From positions 38,474,492 to 38,538,491 of the forward strand of contig NC_079203.1 of NCBI RefSeq assembly GCF_026745355.1: DNA of 64,000 nucleotides, given 5' to 3'. The number at the start of each line of letters is the position of its first letter. The stretch's first letter is position 1. Of the stretch, positions 53,701 through 64,000 are shown piece by piece. Source of the DNA: Beta vulgaris subsp. vulgaris. Taxonomy: Eukaryota; Streptophyta; Magnoliopsida; Caryophyllales; Amaranthaceae. A program made the position numbers and the translations under genes. A model generated the notes under the pieces. It was not told the origin of the DNA and did no database searches. It saw nothing but the letters and a program-made list of their open reading frames with translations.

Positions 53701-56700
53701 TCTGCTGCTTGGACTCATCTCAAGAGTATGAAAGTTGCAATTAGTGGGTATGCTCTTGTCCTTTTTGACATTTGTGTCTTATGAGGTGTTAATAATTCTG
53801 CAATGGATAATTAAGTTATTTAATTTGTTTTCTTCTTTGACAAATCTGTTTGTTATAGGCTTCTATATTATAGCATTTTGTCTTTCATTGCAAAGCCGTA
53901 AAATTCCTAAGTGCTCTTTCTCTTCTAGTTCTATCATCAAATAGTTACATTTGAGTTTATAACTAAATTCCGAGTTTCTTATATGAATAAGCATTTGTTA
54001 CGTCAATTGCTAGCTGTTGTCCTCATTTTGTTTTACTCTGTTTCAGAGCAGATAATCTCATTCTTGCATCAGATCCTGATCGAGAAGGAGAGGCTATTGC
54101 ATGGCATATCTTTGAGATGTTGCAGCAACAGAATGCTTTGCGTGAAGATATAACTATTTCCAGGGTTGTTTTTCAAGAAATAACAGAATCAGCCATAAAA
54201 AATGCTTTGCAGACTCCAAGAGATATTGACGTTAACTTGGTTCATGCTTATCTTGCTCGTCGTGCACTTGATTATTTGATTGGATTCAACATTTCTCCTC
54301 TGCTTTGGAGAAAGCTACCTGGCTGTCAATCTGCTGGACGAGTACAATCAGCTGCTCTTTCTCTTATATGCGACAGAGAATTAGAAATCGAGGAATTCAA
54401 ATCACAGGAGTATTGGAGTGTGGAAGCCACATTCAATGCCTCAAATGTGGCATCATCAGCAAGCAAATCTTCTCTTCGGTCGTGTTTGACTCATTTTGAC
54501 TCTAAAAAGTTGAATCAGTTTTCCATTGGCTCAGAGACAGAGGCAAAGAGTATTGAACGTATTGTGAATTCATCAAATTTCAAGGTCATTACTGCTAAGA
54601 GAACCAAATTAAACAGAAACCCTCCCACTCCCTATATAACATCGACCCTTCAACAAGATGCTGCTAACAAGTTAAATTATTCTGCTTCCTATACAATGAG
54701 GCTGGCGCAAAAGTTGTATGAGGGGATTGAGTTTGCGGATGGCAGAGCGGCTGGATTGATAACATACATGAGAACTGATGGTTTACACATATCTGATGAA
54801 GCTGTAAAGCAAATATGTTCCTTGGTTGGAGAGCGCTATGGTTTAGATTTTGCTGCAAGTAGTCCACGTAAATTTTTTAAAAAGGTGAAGAATGCTCAAG
54901 AGGCACATGAAGCCATTAGACCCACAGATATACAAAGACTACCATCGATGCTGGTTGGAGTTCTTGATGAAGATTGCTTAAAGCTGTACACTTTGATTTG
55001 GGCTCGTACAATGGCCTGTCAGATGGAAGCTGCTAGAGTTGATCTGGTACAACTTGATATAGGAAATGATGGTGCATCCATTTCCTTTCGAGCTGCTGGC
55101 AATGCAGTTGAGTTTCCCGGGTACAGGTCAGTCTATGAAGATGTGGAAACTCAGGTCATTAGAGACAGTGACAGTGACAGTGAATCCACTGATCGTGACG
55201 AGCTTTACAAGATCCTTAGTAATTTAAGACAAGGAGATCGTTTGTGTCTAGGAAATGTGGAATCAAATCAACACTATACTCAGCCTCCACCACGGTACTC
55301 TGAGGCGTCATTGGTGAAGAAGATGGAGGAGCTTGGAATTGGAAGACCTTCAACATACGCAAGCATACTTAGAGTTCTACAAGACAGGAAATATGTTACA
55401 GCCAAAAGTCGAGTGTTGAACCCTGAATTCCGTGGCCGTATGGTCTCAGCCTTTCTCTCTCACTATTTCAACGAGGTGACAGATTATAGTTTTACCGCTG
55501 ACATGGAAACTGAGCTTGACAATGTTTCTGCTGGGTCGACTGAATGGAAAGGGCTCCTTAAGGACTACTGGGGTAGGTTCAGTACTTACTGTGAGCGTGC
55601 TGGTAAAGTTCACATTCATCAAGTGGAGAAGATGCTGGAGAGAACTTATGGAAACTTCCTTTTTTCCTCGCTTCCTGAAGAGAACCGAACATGCCCCAGT
55701 TGTTTGGAGGGTACTTTAATCTTCAAAGTGAGCAGATATGGTGCAGGGTATTTTATAGGTTGTGATCAACACCCCAAGTGCAAGTAAGCCTTCACACATC
55801 TAATCAGTTCTTAGGTCTACACAGCCTTAATTGTGGTTGTAACTTCATTAGGTCGATTTGGTCTTTTGTTCAGCTATATTTTTTGACTTCTTTCAGTAGT
55901 CCTTTGCATAGGTTTTTCTGATGTTGTCTCTGTAATGACACATCTGCCAGAAATTGTTCCCTTCAGAGCCACACTTTGCTCGAGGTTATTGTAACTTGTC
56001 GAAAACCTTAAGGGACATAGTGTGGAAAGTCTTACTTTCGCTGTTGTGAAGACTTACGCATGTGCCTATGGTATCAAGGCTCATAGAAATCTGAAGGGGT
56101 TAATTTAGTGTTCAATCATCTGAACCTTTTCTTTTCTTATGAAGTTTGCCATATCCCTGAATGGAGGATCTATATGGCCTGCTTCAAGTAAAATGATTAG
56201 AGTCTATTAGGAAAGGTTGTTCGTCTCCTTCAGGATTTCATAAGAACTGAAAAAATTGCATGGGCGACTAGTTGCTAAAACTATTTTTATCGATTTGTTC
56301 ATACCTGATTTAAGTGGTCATGTTATTTTAATGATAATTGCTCTTCGTGAACAATAATAGCAAAGTGATACCACTTTAACGAATTTGTTCGTGGTGTGAC
56401 CTACAAAACCTGTTAGTAGATCAGTCACTACGTCCAGCCCTGAATCAAAATCCCCCCCCCCCCCCCCCCCTTTCCAGCTTTTATATCATAACTACTTATT
56501 AGGCCTGGGCTATGCCCCGGATAAGAAAAAATCTCATTTATTAATATTGTACTTTAAAATGATAACACCAAATACAATTTGGTCTAGTGGTTAAAACTTT
56601 AGTATATGAATTTGAGGTCCACGGCATCAAAACCTATACTATGCAATTTCTATATTTTTTTATTGTACATGGATTACATGAACTAAAACTTTCTTAGGGA

Positions 56701-59700
56701 GAGCGCCACGTGGCACCCGTTCCTTGTTTTGGAACGCCTTTTAATATATTTATATAGATAAGAGGGGAAATTTTTGTGTTTCAGAAGTAGTCAGTTAGCT
56801 TAAGATTAGTAGGATGGTGCTTATGATACCTTTACTTGTATCACCAAGTTAAGTGCTCACAACTTTTGTGTTGTAAACTGAACACTGGTGCAGTTGATGA
56901 CATGTTTTGCTAATATGAAAATGACACTATCAACTCATATTTGGTCTTGATAAGAACGTTGAAGTGCTATAAGCTGTTATTTCTTTTAGTCTTTGATGAT
57001 AAAGTTAATAGCTATATCCGAGGAAAACCTTGCTGAAACAGTTGCATGTATTGGTTTCCTGAAGAATACTGCCATTTGTCTTGGTGATAGGTTTATTGCT
57101 AAGACATTATATGGGGAAGAGGAAGAAGATGATGCTCCTCAGAACAACACTTCGGTGGAAGAGCCAAAGTTGCTGGGTATTCATCCCGTGTCTGGCGAGA
57201 AGGTAATGAGAACTTTTGGTCATAGTCAATTTATCATTAGTGTACATGGGACTGCTTTTGTTGTTTTGAAGTGTTGATGAATCTCAATTTTGTTTTGACT
57301 ATGGTATTGCCTTACAGGTCCTTTTGAAGGGTGGTCCTTATGGGTCTTATGTGCAGCTTGGTGAAGATAGGAAAGGATATTTGCCCAAACGAGCATCTAT
57401 TTCTCAGGTTAGCTCATTTAATCTATTGTATGTGGTATACAGCTTTGTGTTACTCATATTATCTCTTGTGAGATGAGGTCTCTGAAACGGGGTGGCACAT
57501 ATATAAAACATGTATATTTACACTGAGAGCATGTTTGTTACAAGACTTAAGTGTTGGAAACAAAAACTTGAAATCATTTCCAAACATGTTTTGTATTAGG
57601 GATGAGGTAATGGTTTTGTTTCCAAAGCGTTAACTATTTGGTACTAGTTATTACCCTCCTCAATCCTATGGCAACACATTACGCTTTCCTCCTCAATCAC
57701 ACTTTTAAGTGCTCCATTTCCGTAGCAAACCCAAACATCCAATGAAGGTAACATTTTTATCCCCCCCAAGGTGAATAAAGGTAACTATATTTGTTATCTT
57801 TCCTCCCCTCTTTTAATTCGATTCCCTTTCCGTTATATTACTTGAACTAAACATGCAAATAAACTCAAAAGAGTCGGGATTTCCATGTTACTAAAAGAGA
57901 CTTTATCATTGACAATCCATTTTACCCCTCATAGGGTTTCAAGTGAGAATTTTTTGTCTTCTGTGTTCACTGAGTTCCCTTACTATGCTAATATATTTTC
58001 ATTATATAGAGGTCCGTTTTAGGTGAAAGGAGAGAAGACGTTCGAAAATGCTGAAAGAAGTGAATAAATAGAGTCAATTTTGGAAAGATAATAAATGTGA
58101 TACTTATGAATTTTGACCCAATTAGTTTTTTGAGCTCTTCCTTGATCAGTTGAATGTTACTTTTCCTGTCTCAAAATGATCTATTATATTCATTTCATGG
58201 CAATCTATATACTCTACCTTGATGTACAGTAGTGGCTTTTGTGAGCCCAAGATATACCTCTGGCAGTTAGCTTGGATGTTTCATTTCATCTTCGACAACA
58301 ATTTCTGAGTTTGGCCTCTGCTTTAGGTTTGATAAATGGAGAGAATTATGTACAGATCATTCTCTTGTTCATAACTTACCACTGCGAAGCTTGATGCCGT
58401 ACTTGTGTCATCCTACAGATCCCAAGCTTTATCAAAGTGCGATATACTTTTTTTTTGGGGGGGGGGGAATCCTGTCTGGCCCTGTCACAGGTTTTTCTTT
58501 TGCAGTATAACTGCTCACGATGGAACTTCAGAGGCTCACTTGTTTCATTGTAGTTCAAAGTCTTCCTGGCACTGAAATGTTTATTTACAGTAGGGTATTA
58601 AAGGGGGGGTTGCGGTCACAGATCACAGAAGCATACGTTCTGCATGTCGTGTGTGTCTGTTGACATGGCATTATATTTGTATTGGCTGTAGCAGGCAGCT
58701 CAGATTTGGTAGTACCAGCTTATATGCAATCACGGGAATATCAGCTCCGCAAGCTGAAAAACTGATGCGTATTGGTTGGTACATTGTTCATCGGCCAACA
58801 CTTTAAGACTGATACTATCAGCCCTTTCTTTGCTATTCAAGTTCCGTTCATTATTCCCCCCATATACTCAGCTATACAGATAAGGGTTTTAGATCATGAC
58901 CGCTCCATAAGAAATTTCGGCGCATAGAATTAGGATGACTTTCTTTTACTGCGAAGTTTAGGATCTTGTGACCATTACTTCAATTTTTTGCTCCAAAACC
59001 CTATAACTCTAGTGCTTAAATGTTATAATAATTAACAAATGCAACAAAGTACCTAAATGATGAAGCAGAATAAAAGTCATTATCCATCCTTTACCTGTTT
59101 GACTGTGGGAGGTAGAACCATGCTGTTCAAGAAGAGTCTATGTCCTTGAGGAATCTTCTAATCATTTCCAATCTCCAACTGTGCTTGATGAGTGGACAGA
59201 CAAATCCAGTCTTAGGCAACTGTATGCTCCATTGGGTTTATTATGTTATTTTGAATTTGCAGTGCTTACATCTTTCCTCGTGAGATGACTTGTTAACTTT
59301 TTGACGTGTCTGGGTCTTTGTACATTTTATAGAATTTTTCACCTGTGTCCTATTATAGTCTCTTAGAGCATCATAAACTAAATTCAGACTTAAGAAGCTT
59401 TTGAGAATTGTACATTCTAAATCAGTTTGAATATATGCTATTTTAGTGCGTTATTCACATACTGAGTGCTAGGGTTGCTCTATTTTTTGCTTTTGGAATG
59501 GAGGAGAATTGGTGCTCTTCGGCCTTCGCTGTAATTTTTTTTTAAATCATCTATTGTGTGTTTGCAATTCCTTGATTTCTTACTATGCATAATAATTGCA
59601 TGTAGAGCCTTTTGAATGCTATAGTTTGTGGATTTGTATTCCTGGGGAAACAAAGAAATAATTCTTAAACTGAGTCTAATTTGGTATCCTTTTCAGGGCA

Positions 59701-62233
59701 AGGATGTGAAGTCAATTACGCTGGAAGATGCTATTAATTTGCTTCGCTACCCTATCACACTGGTATCTCTCTATTCTTTTGCTTCTGTTTTGCATTTTGT
59801 TTTTACATCCACTTAAGACTTCTTTGTTGTTTCAAAGCTCCTTGAACTTATTTATCTGTGGAAATATCTCCCAGGGAAATCATCCTGTCGATAGCCAGCC
59901 AATAATAATAAAGATTTCAAAAACAGGATTCACTGTTAGGCATCGACGTAACATTGCTCCCGTGCCAAAGGTATGGCTTTGATCTTGGTCTTCTACTATG
60001 GATTACTGTTGTTATCCTGCTTATGTTGAATCTTCTGAAATGTTTTTTGGTTATTATTAAACTCAGAAATCATAGAAAAGACATTTGTATGCTTCCTTAT
60101 GTTAGTCACTCTCATGATACATGTCCAATTTTTTTGAAGTGGTTAATATTTGTATGATCATCTAGCCTGAGACGCCTGCTGAAATTTTGGAAAGGTTGCC
60201 GCTTAGATATGCCATAGAATGTAGCATATAGCTAGGAGCCTGTATAATAGCATTGAATATTTGAAATAGGGCTAGTATATTGCATTAGTTTTATGTCAAT
60301 TCTCAGCATGTAAATTTGTTGGATAATGCTCTCTTTTGTCAAATGACTTCTTTTATTTATTTATAAGTTTAATAAATATAAATTTGTAGGGTGTTGTGAT
60401 AAGGGAAGAACCTTCTTATAGTTAAGGGTTTTTCTTTTTCGTTATTTTCCAACATTTGACTTGATTTTTCTTTTCTTTTTTTCCATTTTAGCAGGCAATC
60501 CTATTAAAGTTTAGATGAGTCTCGGTTAACTTACACTTCGTTGTAGCTTCTTAGGCTCGTTTGTTTTTGCTATTTATTGTTTGCTTTAAGTACTCAACCA
60601 CTCTTTGACTGTTCTCTCCCCCCTCTATTTGCAAGTGACTTCTACGAGGTAACTTATGTTCCTTATAATTAGTTTCAATGCTTTAATTACTTGCAACTTC
60701 GACTGCCACATAAACTAGAGGATAAAGTTCTTTTTAACTTTTGATTTTTTTTTCATTTAAATATACTTATGCTAAATATCCATGGTTGTGGTATTTGTTG
60801 TGGCTTATAGTTTTTTTTGAGGGGGTGAAAGCGAGACACTATATATTAATTAAAAATATCCATACATCCTAAAGCCATAAAGCCCACAAGTGATTGAGAT
60901 TCAATTGGGCTCCAAAGTCCAAAGTACCACAAAATGCCGCTATATCGGCAAATAAGACAAACCAACCCAGAACAAGGGGTGCGTAATGTCTAAGGCTTTT
61001 CATAGAGGGTAATACCTCTGAGATCTACCTCCATTGCATCTTGGGCACAGTCCAGAGTAGTGGGTTGAAGCTCTTTGTTTTCCTTCATGTTGAGGCTCAG
61101 CTTTGCAAGGTTATGGGCCACAATGTTCGCTTCCCTCTACGTGTGAGATTTTCTTCTCTGAATTGGTGGTGAATTCATCAGCCACCTCCTCGATTATTGT
61201 GCCAAGCTCTACGTGTTTTCCTCAACTTTTTTAAGCTTATTGATTGCCTCTGTGTCTGTTTCCAACACCAAGTTTTGGACATTGAATTCTTCAGCCAGCT
61301 CCAAACCATCCCTAATCACTTTAGCCTCTGCTTCCGCTGAAGATTTCGCCTTTATCTTGGTTGAGAAACCTATGAACCAACTTCAATCTTCCCTTCTAAT
61401 AACCCCACCTCCACTTGCCTTATCTGGTCCAATCTAAAAACCATCAGTGTTGAGCTCTTGCAAAGCCTGCTGGCGGAAGTATCCAAGTTTGCGAATCATG
61501 TTTTCCTTTCTTTTTCCCTGCACATCACGATTACAAGCTGCTATGTAAGCGACATATGTTGCATGTTCTGTTTGAAAACAGCCTTGTTTCTTGCCCTTCA
61601 GATATGTATATAGCTGCCCTGTAAATTATCTGCCAGGAATTTTCCTGTTGAAGATTGAGGCTTCGAATGTAAAAAAGCTAACTAGAGAAAGAGTTTTAGG
61701 AGGAGGGTCGGAATTCAATACTAACCATATTGTAGCAGAGGAGGGGTAATCCTAACAGATGGGATTTATTTCCCCCTCTGCATCTAGTACAGATTTGATC
61801 AAAAATGGCGATTTTTTCCGCGAGTTTGGAGGTGACAGGAAGGATGGGAGTGACTGATATTCCAGATCAGCATTCTATATTTGAAGGGAATGGGAGATTT
61901 CCCATTAATTTTTTCAATTTAGAGAGGTACTGGAAAAGAAGTCATGAGGAGGAAACAGGAGGTGATAGGCTGATTTGATTGTGAACCGCCCTGAACTTGA
62001 ATGTTTATTATCACAGTGATAATATAATTAATATAAAATCCCCCTGCTTTTTTATTTTGCTCTTTGCCTCAGTGACTGATGGATAGATCTGCACCTTGTT
62101 ATGAATGCAGAGCTTGCATCCAGATGATATTGATATGACGAAAGCATTGGAGCTGCTCTCAAGTGATAATGTTAGAAGATGTGGCCGACCCAAGGGTAAA
62201 AAGCGCGAGGAAGAAGCTGTTGATGACTATTAG
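50779..62233 (+). CDS. type IA DNA topoisomerase, TopA-like, nine exons, organellar
   Basis: Exons 50779-50874, 52375-53184, 53266-53747, 54047-55783, 57091-57202, 57318-57407, 59697-59762, 59875-59970 and 62111-62233 all have GT-AG borders and join in frame to 1203 residues. It relaxes negative supercoils by a single-strand break held on a tyrosine. TOPRIM spans about 393-500, with E in VLVVES (399) and DPDREGEA (472-479). The catalytic tyrosine is Y703 in GLITYMRTDG. RVQSAALSLICDRE, NAQEAHEAIRPTD and LVKKMEELGIGRPSTYASIL are canonical. A four-Cys zinc finger (CPSC ... GCDQHPKC) ends exon 4, and further TopA C-terminal modules (KGGPYGSYVQLGE, GFTVRHRRNI) follow. The first 390 residues are poorly conserved, start Ser/Arg-rich like a transit peptide and turn Lys-rich (260-380). 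Plastid and/or mitochondrial location is inferred. M11 is an alternative start. Confidence 0.95.
51410..51708. mobile_element. Tourist-like MITE in topoisomerase intron 1
   Basis: Ends gagagtgtttggttgggtgg and (complement) ggctccgtttggttggacgg, both running into gaaaacattttcc, are flanked by TTA at 51407-51409 and 51709-51711. 299 bp, within the 1500-nt first intron. Confidence 0.75.
56452..56470 (+). repeat. poly-C run of 19
   Basis: Nineteen consecutive C in intron 4 of the topoisomerase gene, just left of the Helitron at 56499-56763. The minus strand (transcript antisense) is G-rich. Length is likely to be unreliable in sequencing. Confidence 0.9.
56499..56763 (-). mobile_element. small Helitron in topoisomerase intron 4
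   Basis: On the minus strand it starts TCTTATCTATATAAATATAT, a typical plant Helitron 5' end, and finishes with the hairpin-like CCGGGGCATAGCCCAGG followed by CTAA and T (plus strand a-ttag at 56498-56502). About 265 bp and non-coding. Confidence 0.6.
57528..57861. mobile_element. possible MITE in topoisomerase intron 6
   Basis: Ends gcatgtttgttacaag and (complement) gcatgtttagttcaag are inverted repeats about 330 bp apart, with cattacgctttcctcc-like interior. Target duplication unclear. Confidence 0.4.
58457..58467 (+). repeat. poly-G run of 11 after a T run
   Basis: Nine T followed by eleven G in intron 6 of the topoisomerase gene. Simple-sequence tract; no other feature. Confidence 0.85.
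60815..61500 (-). pseudogene. LINE RNase H 3' fragment, antisense in topoisomerase intron 8
   Basis: On the minus strand the RNase H-like (RVT_3) segment reads WSWFIGFSTKIKAKSSAEAE, VIRDGLELAEEFNVQNLVLE and TDTEAINKLKKVEE before breaking into other frames (HNLAKLSLN-like residues near 61100). The fragment ends at the left in a T run (about 60811), the poly(A) tail of a minus-strand retro-copy. It is 5' truncated like the other LINE pieces here and lies inside the 2140-nt last intron. Confidence 0.75.
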
Positions 62234-63064
62234 TATGTTGCCTTGTGCAACATATTACTCTTTATAAGCTTGTTGCTTCATGAACAAGTATTCAGATTTC
62301 AGGCAATTCAGATATTGTTGTTTATCAGGAAGAAATCCCGATACTCGCATAACAGCAGCGATTCGGTGCATTGAGCTGGTGATTGTACAATCAAAGCAAC
62401 AAAATGAAGATCTATAGTTATGTGCTACCTTCAGTAATTAGTGGTAGGTGGGTCCAATTCTTTTCATCATCGCGCATTATTTCTTTTTCCTGCGCTTGTA
62501 TGTTCAATTGTTCATAGTCATAGTCTATAGAGAAGTAGGCCTTCTTTTCAGGGTCATATTTGATCAGTGATTTTGATGAGTAATTGATAAAAATTATCAA
62601 GTTTATTGCTCAAATTCCAATGTGTTATATGCTTTTATAATTTATAAAGAGGATTTCGATTATATTTTGCTGTTAATTACTGTGATAAAACTTCACACAT
62701 GACACAAGTACAAATCCTCGCAAAATCTATCATGTACTGAAACTCTACTTGCAAAATTTATCATGTACTGAAGCTTTCAAGGGGTTACTAACATTAATGG
62801 GATTATGATTAATATTTTACGGGTTACTTAGGTCCTGTTCTTTTGAATGTATTTTTTCAGTTTTTTTTTTTAGTTTAGCGAGTTTAGTTTGGTTACTCAG
62901 GATAGTTGATGGTTTACTTAAAAGATTTTAAAATTAGCACTTCAAAATTTATATAACATTTCCCTTCTAATGAAATATCGAAGTTAGTGTTCCTTGCATC
63001 ATTGTCAATGTCCAATATGTAAGTCTTCAATTTGTTCAACGCCCATTGTTTTATGCATGATTAG
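62234..63064 (+). other. 3'UTR and downstream flank of the topoisomerase gene
   Basis: The stop at 62231-62233 is followed by gtatgttg and, 95 nt on, tttatcag|gaag. A last intron could therefore start within the stop codon region; splicing there would rebuild the same TAG. Possible poly(A) region near 62580-62660 (several aat/ataaa-like motifs). Nothing else supported. Confidence 0.35.
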
Positions 63065-63395
63065 GGTAAGTTTATCACAAGTCTTTAAAGGAGTTTTGAC
63101 TTGAGACTTTTGTGGATCTTGTGCAATAAATTACTCTAAGACTCCATAGAGTCTTAAAGTGAGTTTTGATTTTCAAAACTCAACTCAAGACTCCCCTTGC
63201 CACATGTCTCAATTCTCAATTCTATTGGAATTTTTTTAAAAATATTAGCCCAAATAAAATGAAATCTGATTAAAAAAAAAAAGTGAGTCTTGATAATAAT
63301 CTGGGAATAAAGTATAAAAGTAAAAGAGTCTGAAATGAGTCTGAGTTAGTGGAAAGCTGATATGACAGAGTCTGAAGTATAGTTTTAGAGTCTTG
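63065..63395. mobile_element. MITE-like repeat, gactc/agtct family, copy 3
   Basis: Starts gggtaagtttatcacaagtc and includes gagttagtggaaagctgata and the tgacagagtctgaa phrase, matching the element at 44439-44811 in the same orientation. The right border is approximate. Confidence 0.55.
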
Positions 63396-64000
63396 AAATT
63401 TGCAGGTTTTGGCTATGAATAAGGTCTATAGTTGCCAACTTGTAAAATTTGCATTTCCAAATTTCGCAACGATAAAGGGAGAAAGAATACAAGTTAACCT
63501 CCCTTGGGAAAAAGAACATGTACACATACATTTTTTTTTTTCCTTCTATACACTTGACTTGTATCATTATGAGTTGTTCCAAGTATATATCTCCTATAAT
63601 ATAACTATTCTGAATTATAATTTATACATCACATGTTCTAGTGGATCATCTTTGTCATCCATTTGATGCATTAAACCACATATTGCATTCCATATATTAA
63701 GAACTAATGACAATAAGTTTCCACTATGTCTTTTTAACACACATCTTTTAACAACTTGTAGTTAGTCTCCACCAAAGGATGAGCTCTTACAACTTTCACG
63801 AGAAGGTGGACCACTTAATGCTTCCTGCAATAGTAAATCGTTTTCTTCACAAATTAGTTCTACATGCAAGTGCAAGTAAATATGCAAATTAGCCAAATAG
63901 TTTATAACTCATAAAATTAGTTGTACTTGTACAGTTGGTGGAGGATTGTCAAGTACTTAAGTTTCTTGCTGCTTTTTTTTTTTTTTTTTAATTTCTTTAA
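63396..64000. other. no supported gene
   Basis: AT-rich flank ending in a poly-T run. Short frames on both strands have no recognisable similarity. Confidence 0.4.

Overview
The window is AT-rich nuclear DNA from a flowering plant, most likely a eudicot. The signs are split genes with GT-AG introns, initiator-Met-tRNA primed copia retrotransposons, plant-type SINE, MITE, MULE, hAT and Helitron elements, a RADIALIS-like MYB gene and an organelle-type bacterial-like topoisomerase gene. I cannot fix the species; several repeat families look familiar from Caryophyllales, but that is a weak guess.

Three host genes can be supported. (1) A small two-coding-exon gene at 16790-17165 encodes a 92-residue protein and has a probable 5'UTR intron that carries a MITE. 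(2) A single-exon RADIALIS-like SANT/MYB gene lies at 40403-40639 behind a clear TATA box. (3) A nine-exon type IA DNA topoisomerase gene (TopA-like, about 1203 residues) spans 50779-62233. All nine exons join in frame, and its introns hold a Tourist-like MITE, a short Helitron and an antisense LINE fragment. A possible fourth gene on the minus strand (about 36.5-39.2 kb) is seen only as short exon-like pieces.

Everything else is transposon strata. 2.2-14.3 kb: LINE RNase H remnants, two PIF/Harbinger-like elements, a mariner-like element, a SINE, a MULE carrying a GRF zinc-finger reading frame with a second MULE inside it, a hAT MITE and a CACTA end. 14.5-27.8 kb: MITEs, a large hairpin, a 3.2 kb copia derivative with gag but no reverse transcriptase, a hAT element keeping its dimerisation domain, and a cluster of long inverted repeats. 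27.9-34.6 kb: a nearly complete copia element with two 227-bp LTRs that I read as identical. 42.4-46.7 kb: a Pack-MULE carrying a pentatricopeptide-repeat gene fragment, nested TIR elements and Helitrons. 47.2-49.5 kb: an unassigned repeat split by another hAT element.

The most interesting feature is the 1.25 kb leader between the 5' LTR and gag of the young copia element. It holds two extra reading frames. One is a 48-codon single-pass membrane peptide whose ATG has a textbook initiation context; the other is an Asn/Pro-rich protein starting 118 nt after the LTR. The same element has identical LTRs but about eight reading-frame breaks, most at short homopolymers, which looks more like consensus error than age.
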